Positions 43,320 through 52,767 of a DNA stretch of 64,000 nucleotides are shown piece after piece; the first letter of the stretch is position 1, and every line of letters starts with the position of its first letter. The stretch spans positions 3,038,001 through 3,102,000 of the forward strand of contig CAVWVB010000001.1 in the NCBI GenBank assembly GCA_963758365.1. Direction: 5' to 3'. The stretch comes from Dokdonella_A sp963758365. Lineage in GTDB: Bacteria; Pseudomonadota; Gammaproteobacteria; Xanthomonadales; Rhodanobacteraceae. The notes under the pieces were generated by a model, which was not told the origin of the DNA, searched no databases, and saw nothing but the letters and a program-made list of their open reading frames with translations. The position numbers and the translations under genes are program-made.

Positions 43320-43504
43320 GTGCGGCCACGGATGGCCGCGGTTTGTCTTTCGCGATCACGGACGATCGCACCGCTCCGTGAAAAGTGCGGCCACGGATGG
43401 CCGCGGTTTGTCTTTCGCGATCATGGACGATCGCACCACTCCGTGAAAAGTGCGGCCACGGATGGCCGCTGTTTGTCTTTCGCGATCACGGACGATCGCA
43501 CCAA
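43320..43504. repeat. Three tandem 65-bp repeats with paired hairpins
   Basis: Copies begin at 43320, 43385 and 43450 (exact 65-base period; the third is about 55 bases) and differ at only a few positions. Each holds hairpin A (GCGGCCA-CGGA-TGGCCGC) and hairpin B (GCGATC-ACGGAC-GATCGC). One difference falls in the loop of hairpin B in copy 2, none in the stems. They fill the gap between the ctaD stop and the 41-aa gene, so six hairpins would form in the ctaCD-ctaG mRNA. Confidence 0.92.
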
Positions 43505-45133
43505 CTAATGCGTCACGTCGCCATGCGCAAGCGAGCGGCTGTCGATGACCGGCGGCGAGGTGAACGTGTGGTATGGGGCCGGCGAGGGCAAGGTCCACTC
43601 GAGGCCGTGCGCGCCTTCCCAGACCTGCGACGTCGCACGAACTTTCGAGAAGTACACCGCATGGATGATCACGCCGACGAAGATCAGCTGGCTCGCGCCG
43701 AACCAGAAACCGCCGATCGAACTGATCATGTTGAAATCCGCGAACGCGACGTTGTAGTCGGGAATGCGGCGCGGCATGCCGGCAAGTCCGAGGAAATGCT
43801 GCGGAAAGAACAACACGTTGACCGAGATCACGCTCGACCAGAAGTGGATCTTGCCCCACTTCTCCGAATACATGTTGCCCGACCACTTGGGCAGCCAGTA
43901 ATACACCGCGCCCATGATTCCGAAAATCGCGCCGGTGACCAGCACGTAGTGGAAGTGGGCGACGACGAAGTAGGTGTCCTGGTACTGGAAGTCGGCCGGC
44001 ACGATTGCGAGCATGACCCCGGAAAAACCGCCGATCGTGAACAGGATCACGAACGCGACCGCGAACAGCATCGGCGTTTCGAAGCTCAGCGAACCCCTCC
44101 ACATCGTGGAGACCCAGTTGAACACTTTCACCCCGGTCGGAATCGCGATCAGCATCGTTGCATACATGAAGAACAGCTCGCCGCCCAGAGGCATGCCTAC
44201 CGTGAACATGTGATGCGCCCATACGATGAACGACAGGAACGCGATCGAAGCCAGCGCATAGACCATTGCCTGGTAGCCGAACAACGGCTTGCGGCTGAAC
44301 GTCGGGATGATTTCCGAGACGATGCCGAACGCGGGCAGGATCATGATGTAGACCTCGGGGTGCCCGAAGAACCAGAAGATGTGCTGGAACATCACCGGAT
44401 CGCCGCCGCCGGCCGCGTTGAAGAAGCTCGTGCCGAAGAACTTGTCGGTCAACAGCATGGTGACCGCGCCCGCGAGGACCGGCATCACCGCAATGAGCAG
44501 GAACGCGGTGATCAGCCAGCTCCAGACGAACACCGGCATCTTCAGCAGATCCACGCCCGGCGCGCGCATGTTGAGGATCGTCGCGATGATGTTGATCGCA
44601 CCCATGATCGAGCTGATGCCCATCAGGTGAATCGAGAAGATCATGAACGCGACGTTGCTGCCGCCTTCGATCGACAGCGGCGGATACATCGTCCAGCCGC
44701 CCTGAGGGCCGCCACCGGGCATGAAGATCTCGGAGATCAGCAGGAAAAACGCAAACGGCAGGATCCAGAACGACCAGTTGTTCATGCGCGGCAGTGCCAT
44801 GTCCGGCGCGCCGATCATCATCGGGATCATCCAGTTGGCGAGGCCCACGAACGCCGGCATGACCGCGCCGAAGATCATGATCAGCGCGTGCATCGTGGTC
44901 ATTTCGTTGAAGAACTCGGGCTGCACGAGCTGCATGCCCGGCTCGAAGAGCTCGGCGCGGATGATCATCGCCATGCTGCCGCCGATGAAGAACATCGTCA
45001 GCGAGAAGATCAGGTACAGCGTGCCGATGTCCTTGTGGTTCGTCGTGAAGAGCCAGCGATGCAGAAAGCCATGCGGCTTGTCATCGTGCGCATCATGCGC
45101 GTCGTGGTCGATGGTGGGATTGACTGCGGCCAT
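43505..45133 (-). CDS. ctaD: Cytochrome c oxidase subunit I (aa3 type)
   Basis: 542 aa, twelve membrane helices. Catalytic subunit reducing O2. Heme a and a3/CuB ligands are in TTMHALIMIFG, FWFFGHPEVYIMILP (the His-Tyr crosslink pair), WAHHMF and VVAHFHYVL; the D- and K-channel residues are in ANWMIPMM and SFIVWAHHMFTVGM. Start ATG 45133 (MAAVNPTIDHDAHD). Between ctaC and the small assembly genes. Confidence 0.97.
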   Translation of the reverse strand: MAAVNPTIDHDAHDAHDDKPHGFLHRWLFTTNHKDIGTLYLIFSLTMFFIGGSMAMIIRAELFEPGMQLVQPEFFNEMTTMHALIMIFGAVMPAFVGLANWMIPMMIGAPDMALPRMNNWSFWILPFAFFLLISEIFMPGGGPQGGWTMYPPLSIEGGSNVAFMIFSIHLMGISSIMGAINIIATILNMRAPGVDLLKMPVFVWSWLITAFLLIAVMPVLAGAVTMLLTDKFFGTSFFNAAGGGDPVMFQHIFWFFGHPEVYIMILPAFGIVSEIIPTFSRKPLFGYQAMVYALASIAFLSFIVWAHHMFTVGMPLGGELFFMYATMLIAIPTGVKVFNWVSTMWRGSLSFETPMLFAVAFVILFTIGGFSGVMLAIVPADFQYQDTYFVVAHFHYVLVTGAIFGIMGAVYYWLPKWSGNMYSEKWGKIHFWSSVISVNVLFFPQHFLGLAGMPRRIPDYNVAFADFNMISSIGGFWFGASQLIFVGVIIHAVYFSKVRATSQVWEGAHGLEWTLPSPAPYHTFTSPPVIDSRSLAHGDVTH

Positions 45134-45165
45134 GGCCCTGAACCTCGGTATCGATTTCTGTAGTG

Positions 45166-45183
45166 GCGGCCGAACGTGGCCGC
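45166..45183. repeat. REP-like hairpin between ctaC and ctaD
   Basis: GCGGCC-GAACGT-GGCCGC, a 6-bp stem flanked by TGTAGTG and ATTCACGA. It resembles the TGTAGGAGCGGC-type repeats I recall from xanthomonads and shares the GCGGCCAC core with the 65-bp repeats beyond ctaD. Confidence 0.5.
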
Positions 45184-45210
45184 ATTCACGAATGAACGCA
45201 AAAATGCCGG

Positions 45211-46110
45211 TCAGCCCTGGGGCGCCGGGGCAGCGGGGACCTGGGCGGTTGCAGCGCTCCGGGAAGCGGCCATGGCCGCCTCCTGGCTCGCCAGCCACTG
45301 CTCGAACTCGGCTTTCGGGACGGCCTTGACCACGATCGGCATGAAGCCGTGACCGCGACCACACAGTTCTGCGCACTGGCCGCGGTAGATGCCCGGCGTA
45401 TCGATCTGGGTCCAGTTGTCGTTGATGATTCCGGGGATCGCGTCCTGCTTCCAGCCGAGGCTCGGCACCCACCAGGCATGGATCACGTCGTCGGCAGTGA
45501 TCACGAACCGCACCTTGACCCCGACCGGCAATACGAGCGGCTTGTCGACGTTGAGCAGGTAGCTCTGGAAGTCCCCGTCCTTGACCGATGCGGGATCGAT
45601 GCCCGAATCGAGCTGGCGTGCGCGATTGGAATCGGCGTCCAGACTCGAGATGAAGTTCACGCCGGGCGACTGCTTGAAATAGTCGACGTACTCGTAGCGC
45701 CACTTCCACTGGTAGCCGGTGACCTTGATCGTCATGTCGGAGTTCTCGACATCGGCCATGTCGACGAGCAGCCGGGTCGCCGGCCACGCCATCACGACGA
45801 GGATCACGATCGGCACGACGGTCCAGATCGCTTCCATCGTCGAATTGTGGCTCCAGGTCGCCGCCACTGCGCCCCTCGACTTGCGGAAGCGCACCATCGC
45901 GACGATCATCGCGCCGAACACGACGACCCCGATCGCGACGCAGACCCAGAAAGCGAGCATGTGCACGCCGTGGATGCGTTGCGAGATCGACGTCACGCCG
46001 GGGGTCATGTTGAGCTGCCACGGCTGCGGATTCGCCACTGCGGCACCGCTGACCAGCAACGCCAGCGCGGCCAAAGCGCGGCGCGCGCGCGGAACCCCGG
46101 ATGAAATCAT
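45211..46110 (-). CDS. ctaC: Cytochrome c oxidase subunit II
   Basis: 299 aa. The ATG at 46110 is preferred over 46116 since AAGG is then 8 bases away. Signal peptide, two membrane helices (VHMLAFWVCVAIGVVVFGAMI; IWTVVPIVILVVMAWPATRLL), then the CuA domain with DDVIHAWWVPSLGWKQDAIPG and CAELCGRGHGFM (CuA Cys, His and Met ligands). Accepts electrons from cytochrome c; there is no fused cytochrome c domain, so a separate donor such as the c4 protein is needed. First gene of the operon. Confidence 0.96.
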   Translation of the reverse strand: MISSGVPRARRALAALALLVSGAAVANPQPWQLNMTPGVTSISQRIHGVHMLAFWVCVAIGVVVFGAMIVAMVRFRKSRGAVAATWSHNSTMEAIWTVVPIVILVVMAWPATRLLVDMADVENSDMTIKVTGYQWKWRYEYVDYFKQSPGVNFISSLDADSNRARQLDSGIDPASVKDGDFQSYLLNVDKPLVLPVGVKVRFVITADDVIHAWWVPSLGWKQDAIPGIINDNWTQIDTPGIYRGQCAELCGRGHGFMPIVVKAVPKAEFEQWLASQEAAMAASRSAATAQVPAAPAPQG

Positions 46111-46676
46111 CACCATCACCTTGATTCGAGAACTTGGATTCGCGGTCGCGCCATCGCCGGCGCACGAAGTCCGACGATCCGGACCTCGGGAAAGCGGGTG
46201 CGTAACCCGGCGATGATAGTGGACGCCGCGCGGCAGCGGCAACAATGCCGGCGCGTGTCCGCCCTGCGCTGTGCGACAAACCGCCACATCCGATGCCGGG
46301 GGCGCGTCCGCACGCTCGCTCCGGGCAAGTTCTTGGCCGGCGTCGTGCGGCTCACTACACTAGCTCCCTGCAACAGACGAATTGAAAGCAACCCGCCTTG
46401 ATCTCGCGGCGCTGTGCCGGCCTACGCCCGACCCAACCGGGGCGGCGCTGCGGACGCGCACCCGGCGCCACGATTCCGGCGCAATTCCTCTTCTCTTCCA
46501 CTGTTGCAGGCCACCAGGCATGCTCGGTCGCAGCAGCGCCCCGTCGTCCACGTCTCGATTCGGTCGGCTCAGCGACCGGAATTCCGGACGAGGGGGCGCG
46601 GCAGCGTGCGATGCCTACGTCTGGCGGTACGATGCCACGTTTCCCCCGTTGCACTTGCCCCCTCGCGAGAGCCGCC
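46111..46676. other. Divergent ctaC/putA control region and putA leader
   Basis: No convincing gene. The putA frame is open upstream to 46398 but the extension is Arg/Ala/Pro-rich and unlike PutA N-termini. The putA promoter candidate at 46333-46361 would leave a leader of about 300 bases. I see no clear riboswitch. Confidence 0.4.
46333..46361 (+). promoter_or_regulatory. Candidate sigma70 promoter of putA
   Basis: TTGGCC (46333-46338) and TACACT (46356-46361) with a 17-base spacer; predicted start near 46368. Confidence 0.45.
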
Positions 46677-49600
46677 TTGAGCGATAGCCTGCCCCTCCTC
46701 GCCCCGCCGCCCGCGACCGATCCGGCACGCGCGCGCATCACGGCTGCCTGGTCGCGCGACGAGACCGATGCGGTCAACGAGTTGCTCGTCGAGGCGACGC
46801 TGCCTGCGGTCGAACGCGACCTCGTGCTCGCGCGCGCCGCGGAGCTGGTTGCGCGCGTGCGTGCGCGCGCCGACGGACAGAGCGCAGTCGAATCGTTCAT
46901 GCGCCAGTACGACCTGTCGAGCGAGGAGGGCGTGTTGTTGATGTGCGTCGCCGAAGCCCTGTTGCGCATTCCGGACAAGAGCACCGCCGACAAGCTGATT
47001 CGCGACAAGCTCGGCGAGGCAAACTGGAAGAAGCATCTGGGCGGCAGTGATTCGGTCTTCGTCAACGCGTCGACCTGGGGACTGATGCTGACCGGCCGCC
47101 TGGTCAATCTCGCCGACGAGACCCGCCGCGACCTCGGCGGTGCGATGCGGCGCCTGATCGGGCGTGCCGGCGAGCCGGTGATCCGCCTCGCGGTACGCCA
47201 GGCCATGCGCATCATGGGCCATCAGTTCGTGATGGGACGCAGCATCGAGGAGGCGCTCGACCGCTCGGCCGAAAAGGGCAATGCGGCCTACCGCTATTCC
47301 TACGACATGCTCGGCGAAGCCGCGTTGACCCGACCCGATGCGGCGCGCTACCTGCAGGCATATCACGACGCGATCGTCGCGCTGGGCCGGCGCGGTCCGT
47401 TCGACAACGTGCTCGACGCGCCTTCGATCTCGGTCAAGCTCTCGGCATTGCACCCGCGCTACGAATTCACCCAGCACGCGCGCGTCCAGGCGGAACTGAC
47501 CCCGAAGGTGCTCGAACTCGCGCAGGCCGCGATGCGGCAGGGCATCGGCATGACCGTCGATGCCGAGGAAGCCGATCGGCTCGAGCTTTCGCTGGACGTG
47601 ACCGGAGCGGTCTTCGCGGACCCGTCGCTGGCAGGCTGGAACGGGTTCGGTCTCGCGGTACAGGCGTACCAGAAGCGCGCGCCGTTCGTGATCGACTGGC
47701 TCGCCGAGACCGCGCGCACGGCACGCCGGCGCTGGTGCGTGCGTCTGGTCAAGGGCGCCTACTGGGATTCGGAGATCAAGCGCGCGCAGGAAGGCGGCTA
47801 CACGGGCTACCCGGTGTTCACGCGCAAGCCGAACACCGATGTGTCCTATCTGGCCTGTGCAAAGCGCCTGTTCGGCGCGGGCGAGAGCGTCATCTACCCG
47901 CAGTTCGCAACCCACAATGCGCACACGATCGCGGCGATCCAGCACTATGCGCAGGGACGTCCGTTCGAATACCAGCGCCTGCATGGCATGGGCGCGGATC
48001 TCTACGCCGAAGTCATGCACTCCGCGTTGGCTCCGCCCGGGTCCACCGCGGACTTGCCGGAGCGCGCCGAGTCCGGCGCAGGCGCGGACCCCGCTGCGAC
48101 GAATCGGGCACGCGCGTCGCGCGTCGGGCCTATGACCCAGGGCAATGTCGCCTGCCGCGTCTATGCGCCGGTCGGCAGCCACGAGGATCTGCTGCCCTAC
48201 CTGGTGCGGCGCCTGCTCGAGAACGGCGCCAACACCTCGTTCGTGAACCGCATCGTCGACGAGGACGTGTCGATCCGCGATCTGGTCGCCGACCCGTGCG
48301 AGACGGTACGCACGTTTTCCTCCAAGCCGCACCCGCGCATCCCGCTGCCGGTCGGCATCTACGGTGAACTCCGGAAGAATTCCATGGGCGTGAATCTAGC
48401 CAACGACGACGAACTCAGGACCCTTGCCGAGGCGGTCAATGCGCCGCATGCGCCATGGGTCGCGCAGCCACTCGTGCCCGGCGCGACGAGTGCGGAGAAG
48501 CCGCGTGCGGTCACCAATCCGGCCGATCGCCGCGAGACCATCGGCGAGAGCCGCAATGCCGACGTGGCGACGATCGACCAGGCGCTCGCGAACGGCGTCG
48601 CGGCGCAACCCGAATGGGACCTGCTGCCGGCCGCGAGCCGCGCCGCGATCCTCGAGCATGCGGCCAACCTGCTCGAGCAGCGTCGCGGCGAATTCATCGC
48701 ACTGTGCGTGCGCGAAGCCGGCAAGACGATTCCGGCCGCGATCGCCGAGGTGCGCGAAGCGGCCGACATGTGCCGTTACTACGCGGCGATGGCGCGCAAG
48801 CTGTTCGGCCAGCCCGAGGACCTGCCCGGGCCGACCGGCGAGTCGAACCAGTTGTTCCTGCGCGGGCGCGGCGTGTTCGTCTGCATCAGTCCGTGGAATT
48901 TCCCGCTCGCGATCTTCATGGGCCAGGTCGCGGCCGGACTCGCGGCGGGCAATGCGGTGATCGCCAAACCGGCCGACCAGACCACCCTGGTCGGCCATGC
49001 CGCGGTCAGGCTGCTGCACGAGGCAGGCGTGCCCGCACGCGTCGTGCAGTTCGTGCCCTGCAAGGGTTCGGTGCTCGGCAAGACCCTGCTCACGCGCGCC
49101 GAGGTCGCTGGCGTCTGCTTCACCGGATCGACCGAGACCGCGTGGACGATCAACCGCACGCTGGCCGCGCGCGATGCGCCGATCGCAGCGCTGATCGCCG
49201 AAACCGGCGGCCAGAACGCGATGATCGCCGACTCCTCTGCGCTGCCCGAGCAACTGGTCAAGGACGTGGTTGCCTCCGCGTTCGATTCGGCCGGCCAGCG
49301 TTGCTCGGCCGCGCGCGTACTGTTCGTGCAGGACGAGATCGCCGACAGGGTGATCACGATGCTCAGCGGCGCGATGGACGAACTCGCGCTCGGCGATCCG
49401 GCCCGCCTCGCCACCGACGTCGGTCCGGTCATCGACGAGCCCTCGCGCAGGTTCCTCGTCGAGCATGCGGAACGCATGGACCACGAAGCGAAAAAGATCA
49501 ACGAAGTGAGGGCTCCCGCCGAGACCGCCCATGGCACGTTCTTCGCGCCGCGAGCCTATGAGATTCCCTCGCTCGGCCTGCTCACCCATGAGGTGTTCGG

Positions 49601-49940
49601 GCCGGTACTGCACGTGGTGCGCTGGAAGGCCAGCGCGCTCGACCAGGTCATCGATGCGATCAATGCGACCGGCTTCGGGCTGACCCTCGGCATCCACAGC
49701 CGCATCGACGCGACCGTCGAGCACATCGCGCGGCGCGCGAAGGTCGGCAACTGCTACGTCAACCGCAACCAGATCGGCGCGGTGGTCGGCGTGCAGCCGT
49801 TCGGCGGCGAGAACCTCTCCGGCACCGGACCGAAGGCCGGCGGCCCGCATTACCTGCTGCGCTTCGCGACCGAGCGCACGCTGACCATCAACACCACCGC
49901 GTCGGGCGGCAATGCCTCGCTGCTCACGCTCGGCGAATAG
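46677..49940 (+). CDS. putA: Bifunctional proline dehydrogenase / L-glutamate gamma-semialdehyde dehydrogenase
   Basis: 1087 aa from TTG 46677 (MSDSLPLLAP); ATG 46632 is an alternative. Oxidises proline to glutamate in two steps with substrate channelling. N-terminal PRODH barrel with ISVKLSALHPRYE, VRLVKGAYWDSEIKRAQ and NGANTSFVNRI; C-terminal ALDH with SPWNFPLAIFMGQV, AETGGQNAMI (general-base Glu) and SAGQRCSA (nucleophile Cys). It lacks a ribbon-helix-helix domain, so it is not a self-repressor. About 40 residues of low-complexity sequence (residues about 448-485) are inserted between LYAEVMHSAL and GPMTQGNVACRVYAPVG. Confidence 0.95.
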   Translation: MSDSLPLLAPPPATDPARARITAAWSRDETDAVNELLVEATLPAVERDLVLARAAELVARVRARADGQSAVESFMRQYDLSSEEGVLLMCVAEALLRIPDKSTADKLIRDKLGEANWKKHLGGSDSVFVNASTWGLMLTGRLVNLADETRRDLGGAMRRLIGRAGEPVIRLAVRQAMRIMGHQFVMGRSIEEALDRSAEKGNAAYRYSYDMLGEAALTRPDAARYLQAYHDAIVALGRRGPFDNVLDAPSISVKLSALHPRYEFTQHARVQAELTPKVLELAQAAMRQGIGMTVDAEEADRLELSLDVTGAVFADPSLAGWNGFGLAVQAYQKRAPFVIDWLAETARTARRRWCVRLVKGAYWDSEIKRAQEGGYTGYPVFTRKPNTDVSYLACAKRLFGAGESVIYPQFATHNAHTIAAIQHYAQGRPFEYQRLHGMGADLYAEVMHSALAPPGSTADLPERAESGAGADPAATNRARASRVGPMTQGNVACRVYAPVGSHEDLLPYLVRRLLENGANTSFVNRIVDEDVSIRDLVADPCETVRTFSSKPHPRIPLPVGIYGELRKNSMGVNLANDDELRTLAEAVNAPHAPWVAQPLVPGATSAEKPRAVTNPADRRETIGESRNADVATIDQALANGVAAQPEWDLLPAASRAAILEHAANLLEQRRGEFIALCVREAGKTIPAAIAEVREAADMCRYYAAMARKLFGQPEDLPGPTGESNQLFLRGRGVFVCISPWNFPLAIFMGQVAAGLAAGNAVIAKPADQTTLVGHAAVRLLHEAGVPARVVQFVPCKGSVLGKTLLTRAEVAGVCFTGSTETAWTINRTLAARDAPIAALIAETGGQNAMIADSSALPEQLVKDVVASAFDSAGQRCSAARVLFVQDEIADRVITMLSGAMDELALGDPARLATDVGPVIDEPSRRFLVEHAERMDHEAKKINEVRAPAETAHGTFFAPRAYEIPSLGLLTHEVFGPVLHVVRWKASALDQVIDAINATGFGLTLGIHSRIDATVEHIARRAKVGNCYVNRNQIGAVVGVQPFGGENLSGTGPKAGGPHYLLRFATERTLTINTTASGGNASLLTLGE

Positions 49941-49963
49941 CAGCGGCACCCATCGCCGGAAAG

Positions 49964-49991
49964 GCGACGGGCACCCGCAGGTGCCCGTCGC
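49964..49991. terminator. Perfect 12-bp hairpin between convergent putA and fadL
   Basis: GCGACGGGCACC / GGTGCCCGTCGC with a CGCA loop, 23 bases after the putA stop and 22 bases before the fadL stop. No T-run, so a bidirectional barrier is more likely than a standard terminator. Confidence 0.65.
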
Positions 49992-50013
49992 GCGCTCCCC
50001 AAACCGGGCCGGC

Positions 50014-51348
50014 TCAGAACAGGTACTGGCCGGAAATTCCGAACACGTTGACCGAGCCCTTGGACACGCCGACGAGCTGGCTGAACGTGGGCGAGGTGTG
50101 GTTGATGTTCGCGTCATCGACGAACACGTGCAGGTAGCCCGCGTCGACCTTGAACTGGTCGCTGACCCGGTAACCGACGCCGAGCGATATCCAGCGGCGG
50201 TCGCCGTCGGGCACACGCGGCGTGCGCGTCGCGTCGTAGGTCGGCGTCTGGTCGTAGGCGATGCCCGCGCGCAGGGTCCAGCGGTCGTCGAGTCGGTAGT
50301 CGCCGCCGATCGAGAACAGCCAGGTGTCGTCCCAGTTGAACGTGGACGCCGAGTCCGGCTGCAGCGGATTGGCGTATTGCACGACCAGTTGCTGGAAACT
50401 GGACCAGTGCGTGTAGCTGATGTTCGCGCCGAAGCTCAAGCGCTCGTCGAGCGTATGCCACCAGGTCGCACTGACAAACCAGGGCGTCTTGAAGTCGGCC
50501 TGTCCGGACGTGTCGACGAACGCGCCGCCGAGCAACGGCAGGATGTTGGAAGGAACCAGGAACGTGCCGTCGCCGGAAATCGTATGGTCGATCTCCGAGT
50601 GGTAGTTGAGGCCGATACGGTCGGACGCGGTCGGTTTCCAGAGCAGGCCGACGTCGAAACCGTAGGCCCAGTCGTCCCCCTTGAGGCCGCCGAAGCCATC
50701 GGCTTCCTGCGGCAGGATCTGTCCATTGGTCGCGCTCGCGAGGACCGTGCCGAAATCGATCGCCTGGGTCAGCTCGGCCTTGGTGCGCTGCGCGATGATG
50801 CTGCCACCGATCGAGAATTCGTCGTTGACCTTGAACGACGCTGCGAAGTTGAGATCGATCGATTCGAGCTTGGAATACAGGGCTTCGTAACGGCCGACCC
50901 AGCCATCGGGGTAACTGGTCTGCAGGCCGAACGGCGCATTCACGCTGGCGCCGAACGTCCACTGGTCGTTGAGCTTGTGGGTGAAATACATGGCCGGGAC
51001 GGCTTTGGTGGCGCCCGCGTTGCCGCCATTGCCGCCGGTCAGCGGATTGCCGAGGAAGTCGGTGCCAGCGCCGCTGAACTCGGTCTTGAAGTCGATCACA
51101 TTGATGTCGGCCTGCGCGCAGTTGACCGCACCGATGTCACCCATCGCGGCCGGGTTGTTCACCACGACCGCGCAGTCGCCCGGTGCGGCGCCATCGCCTG
51201 CGAAGGAACGGCCAAGGCCCTGAACGCTGTTCTCCTTGAGCTGGAAACCGCTCGCGAGCGCGTCCGGGCCGGCGAACACCGCGGCCAGCGCGAGCGGCAG
51301 CACGGCGAGCGACGCATCGCGCCGGAAGTTGCGGGTTGTACGCTGCAT
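50014..51348 (-). CDS. fadL: FadL/OmpP1-family outer-membrane transporter
   Basis: 444 aa. Signal peptide (MQRTTRNFRRDASLAVLPLAL...ALA), then the FadL N-terminal hatch SGFQLKENSVQGLGRSFAGDG and the NPAAMG motif, followed by a 14-strand barrel ending GVSKGSVNVFGISGQYLF with a terminal Phe. Brings long-chain fatty acids or other hydrophobic compounds across the outer membrane. Monocistronic; convergent with putA. Confidence 0.93.
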   Translation of the reverse strand: MQRTTRNFRRDASLAVLPLALAAVFAGPDALASGFQLKENSVQGLGRSFAGDGAAPGDCAVVVNNPAAMGDIGAVNCAQADINVIDFKTEFSGAGTDFLGNPLTGGNGGNAGATKAVPAMYFTHKLNDQWTFGASVNAPFGLQTSYPDGWVGRYEALYSKLESIDLNFAASFKVNDEFSIGGSIIAQRTKAELTQAIDFGTVLASATNGQILPQEADGFGGLKGDDWAYGFDVGLLWKPTASDRIGLNYHSEIDHTISGDGTFLVPSNILPLLGGAFVDTSGQADFKTPWFVSATWWHTLDERLSFGANISYTHWSSFQQLVVQYANPLQPDSASTFNWDDTWLFSIGGDYRLDDRWTLRAGIAYDQTPTYDATRTPRVPDGDRRWISLGVGYRVSDQFKVDAGYLHVFVDDANINHTSPTFSQLVGVSKGSVNVFGISGQYLF

Positions 51349-51679
51349 GTGACGCTCCTCTGCGAAACGGAATCTTTGCGGGTTTGTAACGATCTGGCCA
51401 CGATCTTAGCCGCAAATTCTTCGATCTCGCCATCGTGCGCTGCCGCAATTACGCGGCCCGCACGTGCCGCCTGCCGACCCCGCCCCGGCCGACCCTACGA
51501 TTGCGTACGGTCTGGCGCGGAACAACGCTGTTCCGGTGCGATCCGCAGGCAGCCGACCCGGCCCGCTACTGGCGGCGACCTCGCCCGAGTTGGCCGCAGC
51601 CGTGCACGCGGGAATCTGCGAGAAGATGGCGATCACCCCGGGGCCGGGGGCGCCGCAGAGGGCCCGCGCCCGGCTCTTG
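51349..51679. other. Intergenic region between fadL promoter side and fdsD
   Basis: No recognisable gene. The first 80 bases, with several A/T-rich stretches, should hold the fadL promoter. A plus-strand frame (from about 51464) is open but antisense to fdsD and matches nothing I know. Confidence 0.4.
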
Positions 51680-51913
51680 TCAGCGCGGGTCCCCTCGCTC
51701 GCTGGCGGCAAGCTGCGCGACCGCCGCGCGCGCGAGTTCGCCGAGGCCCGCGCCGCCGCCTTCCAGGTGCGCGCAGATCTGCCGGCGCATGCGCGGAGCC
51801 CAGAAACGCCGCAGGTGCGTCGCGACGCCGTCGACGGCAAGCGCACGCTCGGGTTCGGCCGCGAAAAAGTTCGCGATGTCGTTGGCCATCTGCACGAGAT
51901 GCTCGACGCTCAT
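51680..51913 (-). CDS. fdsD: Formate dehydrogenase delta subunit
   Basis: 77 aa. MSVEHLVQMANDIANFFAAEP and the later VDGVATHLRRFWAPRMRRQI are typical of the delta subunit of NAD-dependent formate dehydrogenases. Soluble, small; binds and stabilises the holoenzyme, exact role limited. Starts in an ATGA overlap with the fdhD stop and is the last gene of the fds operon. Confidence 0.92.
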   Translation of the reverse strand: MSVEHLVQMANDIANFFAAEPERALAVDGVATHLRRFWAPRMRRQICAHLEGGGAGLGELARAAVAQLAASERGDPR

Positions 51914-52767
51914 CGGGGCGGCCCGGCGATGGGACCGATGCGTTGCGGATGGGCGTAGACGACGTGTCCGGCGCTGCGCGCGAAACCGACCAGGGTCAGC
52001 CCCGTCGTTTCGGCCAGCTGGATCCCGAGCGCGGTGGGCGCCGAGATCGCGACCAGCATGCCGATTCCCGCGGTCGCAGCCTTCTGCACCATTTCGTAGC
52101 TGGCCCGGCTGGTCACGAGAACGAAGCCGCGCTGCAGATCCTCGCCGACGCGAGCCAGCGCGCCGATCAGCTTGTCGAGCGCGTTGTGGCGGCCGACATC
52201 CTCGCGCAGCAGCGCAATCACCCCGTCCGCACGCACCCAGGCGGCCGCATGCGTCGCACCGGTCGCGCCGTTCAACGGCTGCATCGCGTGCACGTGGGCC
52301 AGTGCATGCTGCAGCGCCTGCACGGTGATGACCGTTCCTGCGCCGACCGCTGCAGGCTGGCGCAGCGCGTCCTCGAGCGCGCGCACGCCGCACAGGCCGC
52401 AGCCGCTGCGCCCGGCCAGATTGCGCTGCCGCGCTTCGAGCGCGCGCGCGCGTAGCACGGGGAGGCGCAGCTCCAGCTCGATCCCCTCGAGCAGCGGGCG
52501 CACGACAATCGACTCGAGTTCCGCCGCGCGCTCGATCAGGCCTTCGCTCAGGCTGAAACCGACTGCGAAATCCTCGAGGTCGTGCGGCGTCGCCATCATC
52601 ACCGCGTGCGGAAGTTCGTTGTAGACGAACGCGACCGGCACCTCTTCGGCGATGCAGTCCTGGTCGATTTCGACACGCGAATTCCGCCAGCGCCGCACTT
52701 CGCGCCGCACCTGACCTGCGGGCGCCGCCGCAGGCGGCTGCCCGGAATCAACCGCGGGCGGGCTCAT
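51910..52767 (-). CDS. fdhD: Formate dehydrogenase accessory sulfurtransferase FdhD
   Basis: 285 aa. Transfers sulfur to the molybdenum cofactor before insertion into FdsA. Conserved CGLC (GRSGCGLCGV) holds the sulfur-carrying Cys pair; also EEVPVAFVYN, TPHDLEDFAVGFSL, EDVGRHNALDKLIGA, SRASYEMVQKAA and ISAPTALGIQLAE. In the operon order this is fdsC. The start ATG 52767 overlaps the end of fdsA by 20 bases. Confidence 0.95.
   Translation of the reverse strand: MSPPAVDSGQPPAAAPAGQVRREVRRWRNSRVEIDQDCIAEEVPVAFVYNELPHAVMMATPHDLEDFAVGFSLSEGLIERAAELESIVVRPLLEGIELELRLPVLRARALEARQRNLAGRSGCGLCGVRALEDALRQPAAVGAGTVITVQALQHALAHVHAMQPLNGATGATHAAAWVRADGVIALLREDVGRHNALDKLIGALARVGEDLQRGFVLVTSRASYEMVQKAATAGIGMLVAISAPTALGIQLAETTGLTLVGFARSAGHVVYAHPQRIGPIAGPPR

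Noticed and set aside
43320..43504. CRISPR array
   Set aside because: The 65-base units abut directly with no unique spacers and no cas genes are nearby.
51464..51958. Plus-strand gene antisense to fdsD
   Set aside because: Open frame with Pro/Ala-rich sequence, no ribosome site and no recognised motif; it overlaps fdsD, which is well supported.
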